Position numbers and translations under genes: made by a program
DNA from: Chamaesiphon sp. 341R_metabat_111
GTDB taxonomy: Bacteria; Cyanobacteriota; Cyanobacteriia; Cyanobacteriales; Chamaesiphonaceae
DNA: 64,000 nt
Reading direction: 5' to 3'
Assembly (NCBI GenBank): GCA_025351825.1
Contig: JANXVE010000160.1
Span: forward strand, 56,672-120,671
In this document: positions 1 to 8,182 of the stretch, in pieces
How the letters are laid out: each line of letters starts with the position of its first letter
How positions within the stretch are numbered: position 1 is the stretch's first letter
Notes under the pieces: generated by a model
Seen by the model: only the letters and a program-made list of their open reading frames with translations
What the model was told of the DNA's origin: nothing
Databases searched by the model: none

Positions 1-2513
1 TCAATGTACTGTGAACTGCCCACATCGGTAGAACCAGTATTGGCGTAGTAAAGATAGTAAGTAACGCCAGTATTCTTGTCCACCAGATTCTGGGCTACTT
101 CTTTGAAGATTTGGAAGCTGGCTGGATTACCGATCGTGACGCTAGCAATCCGCCTTCGGGCAGACTCTGGGGATGAATCATCAGGAGACTCGATAATCGC
201 CGTATTAACCGCCGTAGAGTTGTTGGGGGCATCTAGTCGAATTTTGGCTCGATAGGTGATGTCAGGAACAGTGACATTGGGTACAAGCGATCCCAACTGC
301 CACGTAATTGTGGTTGTGCCATCAGGATTATTAACCACACTAGTCGGGACAACATTTGCCGATCCCACGACGTAATTCATCGTTGCGGGGAGAATGTCAC
401 GTACAACCACTTGGGGACTAACGGGGGCGGGATTAACGGTTGCCGTAATTGTTGATTTGAGCTTGAAGGTGACTTCAGTACCAGCAGCAGCCGAGATGAC
501 TGGCTGGTTGGGGGTATTTTGTTTATCGATCCGGACGATCGCCCGTGTCATCGTCAATCGATCGCCCCAACCAGCATAGCCATTATCGTCCTGTTGATAA
601 AAGCCAGCAAACCAGCCAGCAGGCATTCCTGACTCGCCCTGGTACGCACCTGGATAGCTGGGAATATAAAAACCACTAGTCTCCACTAATCTAGTCCCGA
701 TCGGAATCGGCGTAGATGTATTCAGATAATTATTGCGGGCGGTGAGATTTACGTGAATATACCATGTCGTTCCGGTCTGAATTGGGTTGAGGGCGATCAG
801 TCGCACTTTGGAGACAGCATCCGCGCCTCCTGGTACGTTCCGAATATCTGTATTCCAGCCCCCAGGTGAATCACTATCTCGACAAGTTGCTTTCTTCTGA
901 TCTAGGGGTGTCGCATACATGCCTGTGCCATATTCGATCCGATAATCTACACCCAAAGTACCAGTAGTACTATAATTCTGAACGGCACTGCTCGGTGTCC
1001 CAGCAATCGGTGTGACTGCTTGAGTTTTGTTATCGATCGCCGTACACAGGATACTTCCAGCCCCCCAGGGTAATGCACCATTGTTACTGAGGTAGAGTAC
1101 ACTAGCATAGGTTTGACCAGGCATCACAGGACCATCTCCACCATTGAGAGCACTCATCCCTGGCAGCACTGTCTGGTCGTCCCCAACACGAATAGCATAG
1201 CGTGATGTAAAACCAGCACCAGTTGATACTAACGTGTGGTCGTAATAGTCGTTACTGGTCAGCGGATCTTGATTTGGTTGTCCACTCGCTCCGGTTGCGG
1301 TAAATCCAGTGAGTTTGTTGCGAACATTTACTTGTCCTGGAGCTGTTTGTCCGGTGTTTTGCGAGATCGAGGTCACTGGCACCCACAGATGGATCGCGCC
1401 CACAGCTAGATAATTTTTGTCGGCAGGGAGAGTAATGCCACCAGTGTAATCTTTGATGGGGGAACGATTGCCAGTAGTGTCTGCACCAGTGACAGTAATT
1501 TGAACGGGTTGACCTGGACCAGCTTGGCTACAAGTCCAAGTTCCTGAATCAGTCGTCGAGTAGTCTGGATTGCCATATTGAGTATAGTAGCTGGAGTTAA
1601 TTTTCCCATTAGGATAGCCATAAAAATAAGCCCAAGGATCTCCACCCATACGATTGCAAGAACTATTGCTGCCTGGAGTTAAGGATTGATAACTACTATA
1701 AGACGGTCGCCAAGTATATAATTTCGCGCCCGCAATGGGTTGACCATTGTTTGTGCCGCCATTGTAAGTCAAAGTATCGGTAAAAGAAATATTTCCGGTT
1801 AAAGCTTCTCCACCCTTGCCACCACCACTCAAGGACAAGACGATCGGATAGCGAATCACCAGTCCATCAGTGACTCCATCATCACCTTTTGCCGCTCCCT
1901 CCACAGAGGCTAATTGCTTCCATAAATCAGTTTTTGGTGCAGCGGAGATCGTCAGATTGCTGGTGGTAATAGAGTTGAGAGTGGAGGTGGAATTACCGAC
2001 TGTCATCGATCCTGTCGCTTGAGTCGTATTACCGTTGCCAACATAAGCATTGCTGGGAGCGCGTCTTTTGTTGAGAACTTTGGCTTTGAGATCGATCGCG
2101 CCTGAAGTTCCAGATGCGATCGTCCCCAAATTACAGGTAATTGATTGACTGCCATTGCCTGAATCCGTGACTATCCCCGAACCTGCAATACATACGGGTG
2201 GCAAGGATATTTCGACATTATCAGGAACAGTTGCTTGTAAAACAACATCATTTGCAGCTCCGTTACTGACGTTGTACTCCCACTTGTACGTGATGATATC
2301 CAGCGTTCTGACGACATTGTTTGTAGCGTCTAGATCGTTACCAGGATTGTTGTTGGCATCAAAGGGTGCTGTGCCGCTGCTACCGACCTTGAAATTAAAA
2401 ATTACATCAGCCGCATGAGCTGTTTCGCCCGAAAGTAGTGAGGTGCCAGTGGTAAATGCGCTCAAGAGTAAAATTTGAGCCAAGCGGGTGTATCTGTGAG
2501 TGCTGGGATTCAT
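1..2513 (-). CDS. Large secreted DUF11-type repeat protein (3' end beyond window)
   Basis: An open frame runs from an ATG at 2513 off the left edge with no stop, giving about 837 residues, so the C-terminus is missing. Residues 1-35 look like a Sec signal peptide (hydrophobic stretch LAQILLLSAF, then AHA before ADV). The rest is rich in Thr, Ser, Asn and Gly and has no transmembrane segment. Around residues 650-760 it shows the DUF11 pattern: a VTFKLKSTI-like strand, NPAPVSPQVVVRDILP, then TTITWQLGSLVP. A second unit begins near the edge (SFQIFKEVAQNLVDKNTG). Such repeats are known from exported or surface-attached beta-sandwich proteins. The ligand is unknown; a surface or envelope role is inference. 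Confidence 0.7.
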   Translation of the reverse strand, partial: MNPSTHRYTRLAQILLLSAFTTGTSLLSGETAHAADVIFNFKVGSSGTAPFDANNNPGNDLDATNNVVRTLDIITYKWEYNVSNGAANDVVLQATVPDNVEISLPPVCIAGSGIVTDSGNGSQSITCNLGTIASGTSGAIDLKAKVLNKRRAPSNAYVGNGNTTQATGSMTVGNSTSTLNSITTSNLTISAAPKTDLWKQLASVEGAAKGDDGVTDGLVIRYPIVLSLSGGGKGGEALTGNISFTDTLTYNGGTNNGQPIAGAKLYTWRPSYSSYQSLTPGSNSSCNRMGGDPWAYFYGYPNGKINSSYYTQYGNPDYSTTDSGTWTCSQAGPGQPVQITVTGADTTGNRSPIKDYTGGITLPADKNYLAVGAIHLWVPVTSISQNTGQTAPGQVNVRNKLTGFTATGASGQPNQDPLTSNDYYDHTLVSTGAGFTSRYAIRVGDDQTVLPGMSALNGGDGPVMPGQTYASVLYLSNNGALPWGAGSILCTAIDNKTQAVTPIAGTPSSAVQNYSTTGTLGVDYRIEYGTGMYATPLDQKKATCRDSDSPGGWNTDIRNVPGGADAVSKVRLIALNPIQTGTTWYIHVNLTARNNYLNTSTPIPIGTRLVETSGFYIPSYPGAYQGESGMPAGWFAGFYQQDDNGYAGWGDRLTMTRAIVRIDKQNTPNQPVISAAAGTEVTFKLKSTITATVNPAPVSPQVVVRDILPATMNYVVGSANVVPTSVVNNPDGTTTITWQLGSLVPNVTVPDITYRAKIRLDAPNNSTAVNTAIIESPDDSSPESARRRIASVTIGNPASFQIFKEVAQNLVDKNTGVTYYLYYANTGSTDVGSSQYI

Positions 2514-2676
2514 GAACTACAATCGGGTCGAAAATTATCTTAAACTTAAGATACCCACGATCGATACTTTAGTATCTAAGTTGGTGTCAACTCGACAACT
2601 TTTCTGACCTTGCAGTTTACTTTAGCCTAAATATATGCGTGCGCCTAAATATATATAAACATAGTATCCTTTTATA

Positions 2677-2700
2677 GGATGGGCACTGCCCACCCTACGG
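2677..2700. repeat. Short dispersed inverted repeat
   Basis: GGATGGGCACTGCCCACCC contains a GGGCA/TGCCC inverted repeat and matches a GGGTGGGCA-type word that I recognise as common between cyanobacterial genes. It lies downstream of the barrel gene. The function is unknown; it could form a small hairpin. Confidence 0.4.
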
Positions 2701-2754
2701 TTACTGTTTGTTTATTGATGAAAATTTCTTGCCGAATCAAGCATTTAGAATCCT

Positions 2755-3258
2755 CTAAAATCGATAGCCTGCACCGATATTTATCCATGTACTAGACGCT
2801 GATTTATAGTTAGCATTAATCACAAAACTTTCACTAGCATTGTAATCAACACCGCCTTCAAAGTAAAAGCCGCCATTACCACTAGCTGTTCCGGTTGTGG
2901 CAACTTCCCCAGCTCCAATTCCTAGATAGGGAATCAATCCAGAGTTAGGTATCTGAAAGTTGTACGTAACGCTGGCACCATAGGCTGTACCTGTGCCTGT
3001 ACCTGAATTTTTATACTGAATAAATGGTCTGAGCGCAATATTCTCAGCCAGCCCGAACTTCGCATTGATACCATACAAAGTACTACTGTTAACAAATCCA
3101 ATACTGGGAGCTACATAGTTTTGTTTGTCTTCTGCTGCACTTGCACTACTAACCGAGAGCAAAATCATTGCTGCTGTTAAAATAGAAGAAGTCGCTGCAA
3201 TAATCGACGATTTCCATCCTTGAGCCAATGTTTGAGCGGATTTGAGATTGTATGGCAT
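2755..3258 (-). CDS. Outer-membrane beta-barrel protein
   Basis: A 167-residue protein. Residues 18-42 form a signal peptide (hydrophobic run, then SSASA before AED). The mature part has alternating short strands rich in Gly, Tyr and Ala (LYGINAKF, LRPFIQYKN, GASVTYNF, LIPYLGIGAGE, FYFEGGVDY, FVINANYK, WINIGAGYRF) and ends in the aromatic C-terminal Phe typical of outer-membrane barrels. The length fits a small eight-stranded OmpX/OmpW-like barrel. It is transcribed divergently from the PadR-type regulator at 3394, and the space between them holds a perfect long inverted repeat, so control by that regulator is likely. Substrate or function is not known. Confidence 0.7.
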   Translation of the reverse strand: MPYNLKSAQTLAQGWKSSIIAATSSILTAAMILLSVSSASAAEDKQNYVAPSIGFVNSSTLYGINAKFGLAENIALRPFIQYKNSGTGTGTAYGASVTYNFQIPNSGLIPYLGIGAGEVATTGTASGNGGFYFEGGVDYNASESFVINANYKSASSTWINIGAGYRF

Positions 3259-3294
3259 GACGAATATTTAAGCGATTACTTTAAGTTGATTTGC

Positions 3295-3341
3295 TATGCA
3301 ATTAAGTGCATACTTGAATCATATATGCACTTAATTGCATA
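3295..3341. promoter_or_regulatory. Probable PadR operator, double 18-bp inverted repeat
   Basis: TATGCAATTAAGTGCATA (3295-3312) is followed after 11 bp by its exact reverse complement (3324-3341). Each 18-bp arm is itself a dyad with TATGCA/TGCATA ends. This dyad-of-dyads sits in the divergent promoter between the barrel gene and the PadR gene. PadR proteins bind as winged-helix dimers to ATGCA/TGCAT-like dyads, so two bound dimers fit. Assignment to this regulator is inference from position. Confidence 0.65.
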
Positions 3342-3393
3342 CGTCAACCCCTGCGGGCATATTTTTTGTCGCTCGATTAAAAACATCACGCTC

Positions 3394-3930
3394 ATGGCTC
3401 TATCTCACGCCCTTTTAGCCGCGCTGCACAGCGCACCCTGTAGCGGGTACGATCTGGCAAAGAAATTTGATGGATCTGTCGGCTTTGTGTGGAATGCCAC
3501 CCACCAACAGATCTATCGGGAGCTAACCAAGCTAGAAGAACAAAGTCATGTCACCGCAGAAGTAGTCCAGCAAGACAATCGCCCTGATAAAAAAGTCTAT
3601 AAAGTAACACCCGCAGGCGAAGATTACCTGCGGGTATGGATTGCGAAACCGATTGTGATGTCAGGGAAAAAGGACGATCTATTGGTTAAATTATTCGCGG
3701 GAGATTTAGTAGAGCCGTCAGTGATTTTGTGCGAATTAGAACACCATCGCGCCCAACATCAAGATCTCTTAGATACCTGTAAATCGATCGAGCAACACAT
3801 ATTTGCCAATGTCTCACCGCAGGATCTCCAGCGTCGCTATCGCTATCTGACAGTCAGACAGGGGGTGCGGATCGAGACTGAGTGGTTGGCATGGTGCGAC
3901 GAAGCGATCGCCTTTGTCAAGCAATTTTAG
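3394..3930 (+). CDS. PadR family transcriptional regulator
   Basis: The 178-residue frame starts at MALSHALLAAL; the frame is open further upstream, but that part crosses the inverted-repeat operator and is unlikely to be coding. The N-terminal winged helix-turn-helix (about residues 1-80) has the PadR features ALLAALHSAPCSGYDLAKKFD, ATHQQIYRELTKLEEQ and a wing at KKVYKVTPAGEDYL. The C-terminal half is the helical Vir_act_alpha_C-like dimerisation domain ending WLAWCDEAIAF. PadR proteins usually repress a neighbouring gene and are relieved by a small ligand. The divergent outer-membrane protein and this gene itself are the obvious targets. The ligand is unknown. Confidence 0.85.
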   Translation: MALSHALLAALHSAPCSGYDLAKKFDGSVGFVWNATHQQIYRELTKLEEQSHVTAEVVQQDNRPDKKVYKVTPAGEDYLRVWIAKPIVMSGKKDDLLVKLFAGDLVEPSVILCELEHHRAQHQDLLDTCKSIEQHIFANVSPQDLQRRYRYLTVRQGVRIETEWLAWCDEAIAFVKQF

Positions 3931-3962
3931 AATCACTTCACAGACGATCGGGAAAATAGAAC

Positions 3963-4811
3963 TCAGATAATTTCGTTTGGATCGATACCTCGATCGCGAA
4001 GATAGGTGATTAGTTTTTCCTTTTCTTCACGTTCTCGATCGGCACGTTGAGACTCCTGCTCGGCACGTTGAGACTCCTGCTCGGCACGTTGGGACTCTTG
4101 TTCGGCACGTCGGGACTCCTGCTCGGCACGTTGGGACTCTTGTTCGGCTCTGTAGCGTTCGGATTCAATCTGTTCTACCGCCCAAGGTAAAATTGCTGAT
4201 GACTGGTTCCACCACCGCAGCCAGTAGCCGCAGCGATCGGTTTTAGATCCGTTCCAAGTCCCCAAATAGAGGTCGATTTCTGGTAGCCAATGACGACCAT
4301 TTTCATCTGGCTGTTCTAATTCGTATTTGCCGTTTTGCAGTCGGTACAGTTCTAATAATCCAGCTCCTGGCTCAAAGATGACATAAATCGGTATCTGCAA
4401 TATTTGTTCGTAAAAGAACCATTTACCAGGAGGATAAGTGGGTTTAATGGAATACTCGCCGCATTCAGTTGCAGAGAGAAATTCCATGACGATCTGAGGT
4501 AAGTCGCCTTCTAGATTGGGCGTGTAGCTGTTGCGAGAAGCCAATTGCTCTTTGACACTGGCAACGTACAACCAATCGGGTGCTTTGATGACCAATTCTC
4601 CATTCATCGTTGCACACAGACCAAAGTTAGTAGCTATCAACATTTGGGGCTGAATGCGTTGGGCGATTTCGAGGCTTTCTCGCAATGCGCCTGCGATTAA
4701 TGGTTGTCCGGTATTTTCCACAGGTTCATCCTCTAGTTTAAATCCAGTAGGAAGGGGTTCCCAGGTGATTTCCAATGCTGGCTTTTGGTTAATCTTGAGT
4801 TGAGTTGTCAT
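3963..4811 (-). CDS. Uma2 family (DUF820) endonuclease with heptad-repeat tail
   Basis: 282 residues. The N-terminal part (about 20-200) has the cyanobacterial Uma2/DUF820 layout of a PD-(D/E)XK-like fold: a motif around APDWLYVASV, a core strand LPQIVMEFLSATE, and WFFYEQILQIPIYVIFEP with a lysine just before it. Residues 221-255 are five near-identical seven-residue units (RAEQESQ/R) encoded by 21-bp tandem repeats at 4047-4151, followed by RADREREEKEK: a charged coiled-coil. Such genes are multicopy in cyanobacteria and their substrate is not established. The tandem repeat is likely to vary in copy number. Confidence 0.75.
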   Translation of the reverse strand: MTTQLKINQKPALEITWEPLPTGFKLEDEPVENTGQPLIAGALRESLEIAQRIQPQMLIATNFGLCATMNGELVIKAPDWLYVASVKEQLASRNSYTPNLEGDLPQIVMEFLSATECGEYSIKPTYPPGKWFFYEQILQIPIYVIFEPGAGLLELYRLQNGKYELEQPDENGRHWLPEIDLYLGTWNGSKTDRCGYWLRWWNQSSAILPWAVEQIESERYRAEQESQRAEQESRRAEQESQRAEQESQRAEQESQRADREREEKEKLITYLRDRGIDPNEII

Positions 4812-4822
4812 ACATGCAACCT

Positions 4823-4870
4823 TATCGTTGGCGTTGGCGTAAGCCTGCCTTTGGCACAGCCTACCGTAGG
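4823..4870. repeat. Dispersed short repeat, family B
   Basis: On the minus strand this reads GGCTGTGCCAAAGGCAGGCT then TACGCCAACG. It shares GCTGTGCC, GGCAGGCT and CGCCAACG with the copy at 26231-26274. It contains overlapping inverted segments (GTGCC/GGCA) and lies just upstream of the Uma2 start codon. Probably a non-autonomous short dispersed repeat. Confidence 0.5.
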
Positions 4871-4968
4871 TAATCGATCTTTATTTTAGAACATTACTAA
4901 TAGTTGAGGGCAAACTATTAAGTACAACTGCGGGTGGAACACACTACCAGCAGTATTCCACCAATAGA

Positions 4969-5967
4969 TTAGCCGTGGCGTTTTTGGTGCCATTGCCAAG
5001 CATGGGCGATGATATCTTCCAGCTTAGGAAATTCAGGATTCCAACCCAGGACTTTGCGAACTCGATCGCTACTACCAACTAAGATCGAAGGATCTCCAGC
5101 GCGTCTGTCGCCATAGACGACTTTAATCTCTTTTCCGGTTACTTTTTTAGCGGTTTCGATTACTTCCTTGACGGAGTAACCATTGCCATTGCCCAGGTTA
5201 AATACCTGACTATCACCGCCTGCGAGTAAATAAGCTAGTCCCAATACATGGGCGGTAGCTAAATCCTGAACGTGGATATAGTCGCGGATACAAGTACCAT
5301 CAGGCGTAGGATAATCGGTACCGTAAACCGAAATATGCTCCCGCTTGCCCATCGCGGCGAATAGGACGAGGGGAACTAAATGAGTCTCAGGGGTATGATC
5401 TTCGCCTAGACGACCCATAGGATCGGCTCCAGAGGCATTGAAATACCGAAAGCGAACTGATTTGAAGTTGTGGGCGGTATCAAAGTCAGAGAGGATATTC
5501 TCGACCATTAGCTTGCTCGTGGCGTAGGGACTAATTGGTGCAAAAGGGCAATCTTCCACAATCGGCGTGGTTGCTGGAATGCCGTATACAGCGCAGGTGG
5601 AGGAGAAAACTAGCTTGTGAATGTCTGCTGCCCGCATTGCTTCGACTAGATTGAGGGTACCCATGACGTTATTTTCATAGTACATACCTGGTTTTTCGAC
5701 CGATTCACCGACAGCAATATAGGCGGCAAAGTGCATCACCGCATCGATCTTGTGAGTGGCAAAGACGCGATCGAGTGCAGCCCGATCTCGAGTATCACCG
5801 ACAACCAACTCGACATCCAAAACGCTCTTAACTAATTCTTGATGTCCATACTCTAAGTTATCAAAAATTACGACATTATAGCCCGCTTGTTTCAAGGCTA
5901 AGACGGCGTGGGAGCCAATATATCCGGCTCCACCTGTTACTAAAATTGTTGACTTTTGCTCGGACAT
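4969..5967 (-). CDS. galE: UDP-glucose 4-epimerase GalE
   Basis: 332 residues, full length for GalE. It interconverts UDP-glucose and UDP-galactose for polysaccharide and galactolipid precursor supply. The NAD-binding Rossmann motif GGAGYIGSH is at residues 12-20. The SDR catalytic set is visible: SST at 122-124 and Y148-x3-K152 (YATSK). The extended-SDR features FRYFNASGADP and RDYIHVQDLATAHVL follow, typical of GalE. It is a single gene on the minus strand, 226 bp from the Uma2 start on the other side of its stop, and divergent from gloB. Confidence 0.93.
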   Translation of the reverse strand: MSEQKSTILVTGGAGYIGSHAVLALKQAGYNVVIFDNLEYGHQELVKSVLDVELVVGDTRDRAALDRVFATHKIDAVMHFAAYIAVGESVEKPGMYYENNVMGTLNLVEAMRAADIHKLVFSSTCAVYGIPATTPIVEDCPFAPISPYATSKLMVENILSDFDTAHNFKSVRFRYFNASGADPMGRLGEDHTPETHLVPLVLFAAMGKREHISVYGTDYPTPDGTCIRDYIHVQDLATAHVLGLAYLLAGGDSQVFNLGNGNGYSVKEVIETAKKVTGKEIKVVYGDRRAGDPSILVGSSDRVRKVLGWNPEFPKLEDIIAHAWQWHQKRHG

Positions 5968-6076
5968 CTGGATTAGTTAATAAATTTATAAAAGGCACTA
6001 GTTTAGTGTACCCACACACCAAGGCAGAGGTTGGATAATAAGAGTAATCGGCTTAATATTAGATTTAACTATTTTT

Positions 6077-6850
6077 ATGGAAATTATTCGGATCGCCGTT
6101 TTATCAGACAATTACATTTTCTTGATGCTTGACCTCGATCGCAAGATCGCCGCAGTTGTCGATCCGGCTGAAGCTGCACCAGTGCTAGCTGAACTCGCCC
6201 GTCATCAAGTCGAACTCGTGGCAATCTTTAATACCCACCACCACGGCGATCATGTCGGTGGCAATAAGGAATTGATCGCGGCATTTCCCAATCTCTGTGT
6301 CTATGGCGGTGCCGAAGATCGGGGACGGATTCCTGGCCAGCAGGTATACTTAGTCGATGGCGATCGAGTCCAATTTGGCGACTACACGGGTCAGATCCTA
6401 TTTATCCCTGGGCACACCCGCGCTCATATCGCCTATTATTTCCCCCCAATTGACAGTGACGTTCCAGGTGAATTGTTCTGTGGGGACACGATTTTTGCAG
6501 GTGGCTGTGGTCGCTTATTTGAAGGGACTCCCGCTCAAATGGTCGGATCGATGACTAAATTGCGGCAGTTGCCAGACAACACGCGGATCTGGTGTGCTCA
6601 TGAGTACACACTGAGCAATCTCAAATTTGCCGTCACCGTTGACCCCGACAATCAAGAACTCGCACAGCGACTGGTTAGTGTTACAGTCGATCGTCAAAAT
6701 CTCATCCCTACAGTTCCCACTTGGATGGGAATTGAGAAACGAACTAATCCCTTCCTCCGGTGGGATGTAGCCGCGCTTCAGTCCAGTGTAGCTAGCAATG
6801 ATGGTGTCGAAACCTTCGCCAAAATTCGCGGTCGTAAAGACCAATTTTAG
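6077..6850 (+). CDS. gloB: Hydroxyacylglutathione hydrolase (glyoxalase II)
   Basis: 257 residues, the usual GloB size. It hydrolyses S-lactoylglutathione in methylglyoxal detoxification in the cytosol. The metallo-beta-lactamase motif THHHGDH is at residues 53-59, followed by the further metal ligands in [21 protein letters not shown] and WCAHEYT. The C-terminal substrate-binding part ends [10 protein letters not shown] and [11 protein letters not shown], matching glyoxalase II. It is monocistronic, divergent from galE, and followed by a strong hairpin at 6872-6904. Confidence 0.93.
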   Translation: MEIIRIAVLSDNYIFLMLDLDRKIAAVVDPAEAAPVLAELARHQVELVAIFNTHHHGDHVGGNKELIAAFPNLCVYGGAEDRGRIPGQQVYLVDGDRVQFGDYTGQILFIPGHTRAHIAYYFPPIDSDVPGELFCGDTIFAGGCGRLFEGTPAQMVGSMTKLRQLPDNTRIWCAHEYTLSNLKFAVTVDPDNQELAQRLVSVTVDRQNLIPTVPTWMGIEKRTNPFLRWDVAALQSSVASNDGVETFAKIRGRKDQF

Positions 6851-6871
6851 AATTGCTACGCTGGTTAGGAC

Positions 6872-6904
6872 ACAAACCCGACTTTTCCAAAAAGTCGGGT
6901 TTGT
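6872..6904. terminator. Bidirectional terminator hairpin between gloB and HD-Pnk gene
   Basis: Perfect 15-bp stem ACAAACCCGACTTTT / AAAAGTCGGGTTTGT with a 3-nt loop between two convergent genes. A-rich and T-rich stem ends allow termination in both directions. Confidence 0.8.
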
Positions 6905-6944
6905 AGCAGCACTAATTTTAGTATTCTCATTTTCGTTACTGAGA

Positions 6945-8090
6945 TTAGACATCAACTAGATAGTCTACTTGATGAGCTTCAGTTCGATCGGGAATTTCTA
7001 GTCTGTCTTCATAGCGATAGATGACGGCACTGGGAACGGGATGCTGACGATCTCTATTTTGGGCTAATACTTGCTCGATCGGTACTTCAAGATAAACAAT
7101 GCGAATCCGCGCATGATAAGCAGCAAATAACTGAATCAATCCCAGTCGAGTTGGTTTGACAATATTAGTTGCGTTCCAAATAAATGATGTCTGAGTCTGA
7201 AGATATCCTTTGGCAATACTCTTTGCAGCGCGAATGATCTCGCCTTGCTCACCTGTGGGTAAAATTCCCATTTTTTGGCGCAATGTATCCAGAGATACGA
7301 CTGGTAGATCGGGATAATTTTGCTCGATCCAATAATCCTTCCCCGTGCCAGGTAAGCCACACATTAGAATAACTTCTAAGCGTGTATCATCATAAGCCGC
7401 ATAAGTCGGATCGGCATTGTCTTTGTTGAAGTAAACAAATCGACTATGATCTGACTCAAAAGCATAAGGCTTGTCAAAACAATCGTACTCACGACAAAAT
7501 TCTCGAAAGAACTCGATCGTTTCCAATAATCTCGCCCGATCTTGACAAATTCGACCCAGAATATCAGCCTCTGCCATCAATGCTAGCCAGTCACAGCGAA
7601 TTAGTTGACTAACCCGAATAATCGATCGCAACGGTTGCGGTTTATCCCAAAACCAAATCGGCAGACTTTCATACTTAACGATCGCCACAATCGCTTCCCG
7701 AATCTCAAATGGCGTGCTGATATCTTTCAAAATCTCCCGTGTCATCCGCGCTCCCAAATTGACATGTCCCTTGGCAGTAATCATTCCCGCTTCAGACACC
7801 TGAGTAGCATCAGGTTTGGCAATATCATGAAATAATGCTGCCGCAAATAAGATCGATCGATCCTGAACATTCATCGCTTGCCAATCTGGTAGTGAAACTA
7901 GAGCTTCGCAAACTAATTTAGTGTGAATCCAGACGTTTCCTTCGGCATGATAGAGGGGATTTTGTTCACACTTTTCTAGTCCATACAGTGATGGGAATCG
8001 TTCTAAGATTGCCGCCCAATCGATCGGTTTATCTGTTACTGTTGGACAATGAGGAAATGTCCATAGTAAATCCTTTGTGATTGTACTCAT
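6945..8090 (-). CDS. HD-Pnk: HD-domain phosphoesterase fused to 5'-OH polynucleotide kinase
   Basis: 381 residues from MSTITKDLLW; an upstream ATG at 8111 is possible, and a still longer frame begins inside the palindrome at 8129-8180. The N-terminal HD domain (about 20-200) has AEGNVWIHTKLV, LFHDIAKPD, KGHVNLG and a distal Asp in IRCDWLALMAEAD. The C-terminal P-loop domain (about 235-380) has GLPGTGKDYWI, LPVVSLDTLRQ and an Arg-rich lid AQNRDRQHPVPSAVI. This order matches bacterial HD-Pnk enzymes, in which the HD part removes 2',3'-cyclic or 3'-phosphates and the kinase part phosphorylates 5'-OH ends. The Walker A Ser/Thr is replaced by Asp (GKD). It lies directly downstream of the ligase gene, suggesting joint end healing and sealing. 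Confidence 0.78.
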   Translation of the reverse strand: MSTITKDLLWTFPHCPTVTDKPIDWAAILERFPSLYGLEKCEQNPLYHAEGNVWIHTKLVCEALVSLPDWQAMNVQDRSILFAAALFHDIAKPDATQVSEAGMITAKGHVNLGARMTREILKDISTPFEIREAIVAIVKYESLPIWFWDKPQPLRSIIRVSQLIRCDWLALMAEADILGRICQDRARLLETIEFFREFCREYDCFDKPYAFESDHSRFVYFNKDNADPTYAAYDDTRLEVILMCGLPGTGKDYWIEQNYPDLPVVSLDTLRQKMGILPTGEQGEIIRAAKSIAKGYLQTQTSFIWNATNIVKPTRLGLIQLFAAYHARIRIVYLEVPIEQVLAQNRDRQHPVPSAVIYRYEDRLEIPDRTEAHQVDYLVDV

Positions 8091-8128
8091 TGTGCTTATA
8101 CTGTCTAACATAAAAATATATTGGTGCC

Positions 8129-8180
8129 ACTTAATTAGAGGTAGGGGCAATTCATGAATTGCCCCTACCTCTAATTAAGT
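8129..8180. repeat. Perfect 52-bp palindrome, CATG-centred family (copy 1)
   Basis: A 26-bp arm meets its exact complement with no spacer. The core is GGTAGGGGCAATTCATGAAT and on. It fills the gap between the ligase stop and the HD-Pnk start. A second copy at 53912-53965 shares the core but has different, still perfectly complementary, outer arms. It may act as a terminator or processing hairpin; it looks like a dispersed palindromic element. Confidence 0.85.
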
Positions 8181-8182
8181 AG

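Noticed and set aside
2155..2418. Plus-strand ORF within the DUF11 gene
   Set aside because: It is antisense to the continuous minus-strand frame with signal peptide and DUF11 pattern.
6515..6955. 146-residue minus-strand ORF overlapping gloB
   Set aside because: It is antisense to a clear gloB and to the terminator, has no recognisable domain, and disappears as a shadow frame.
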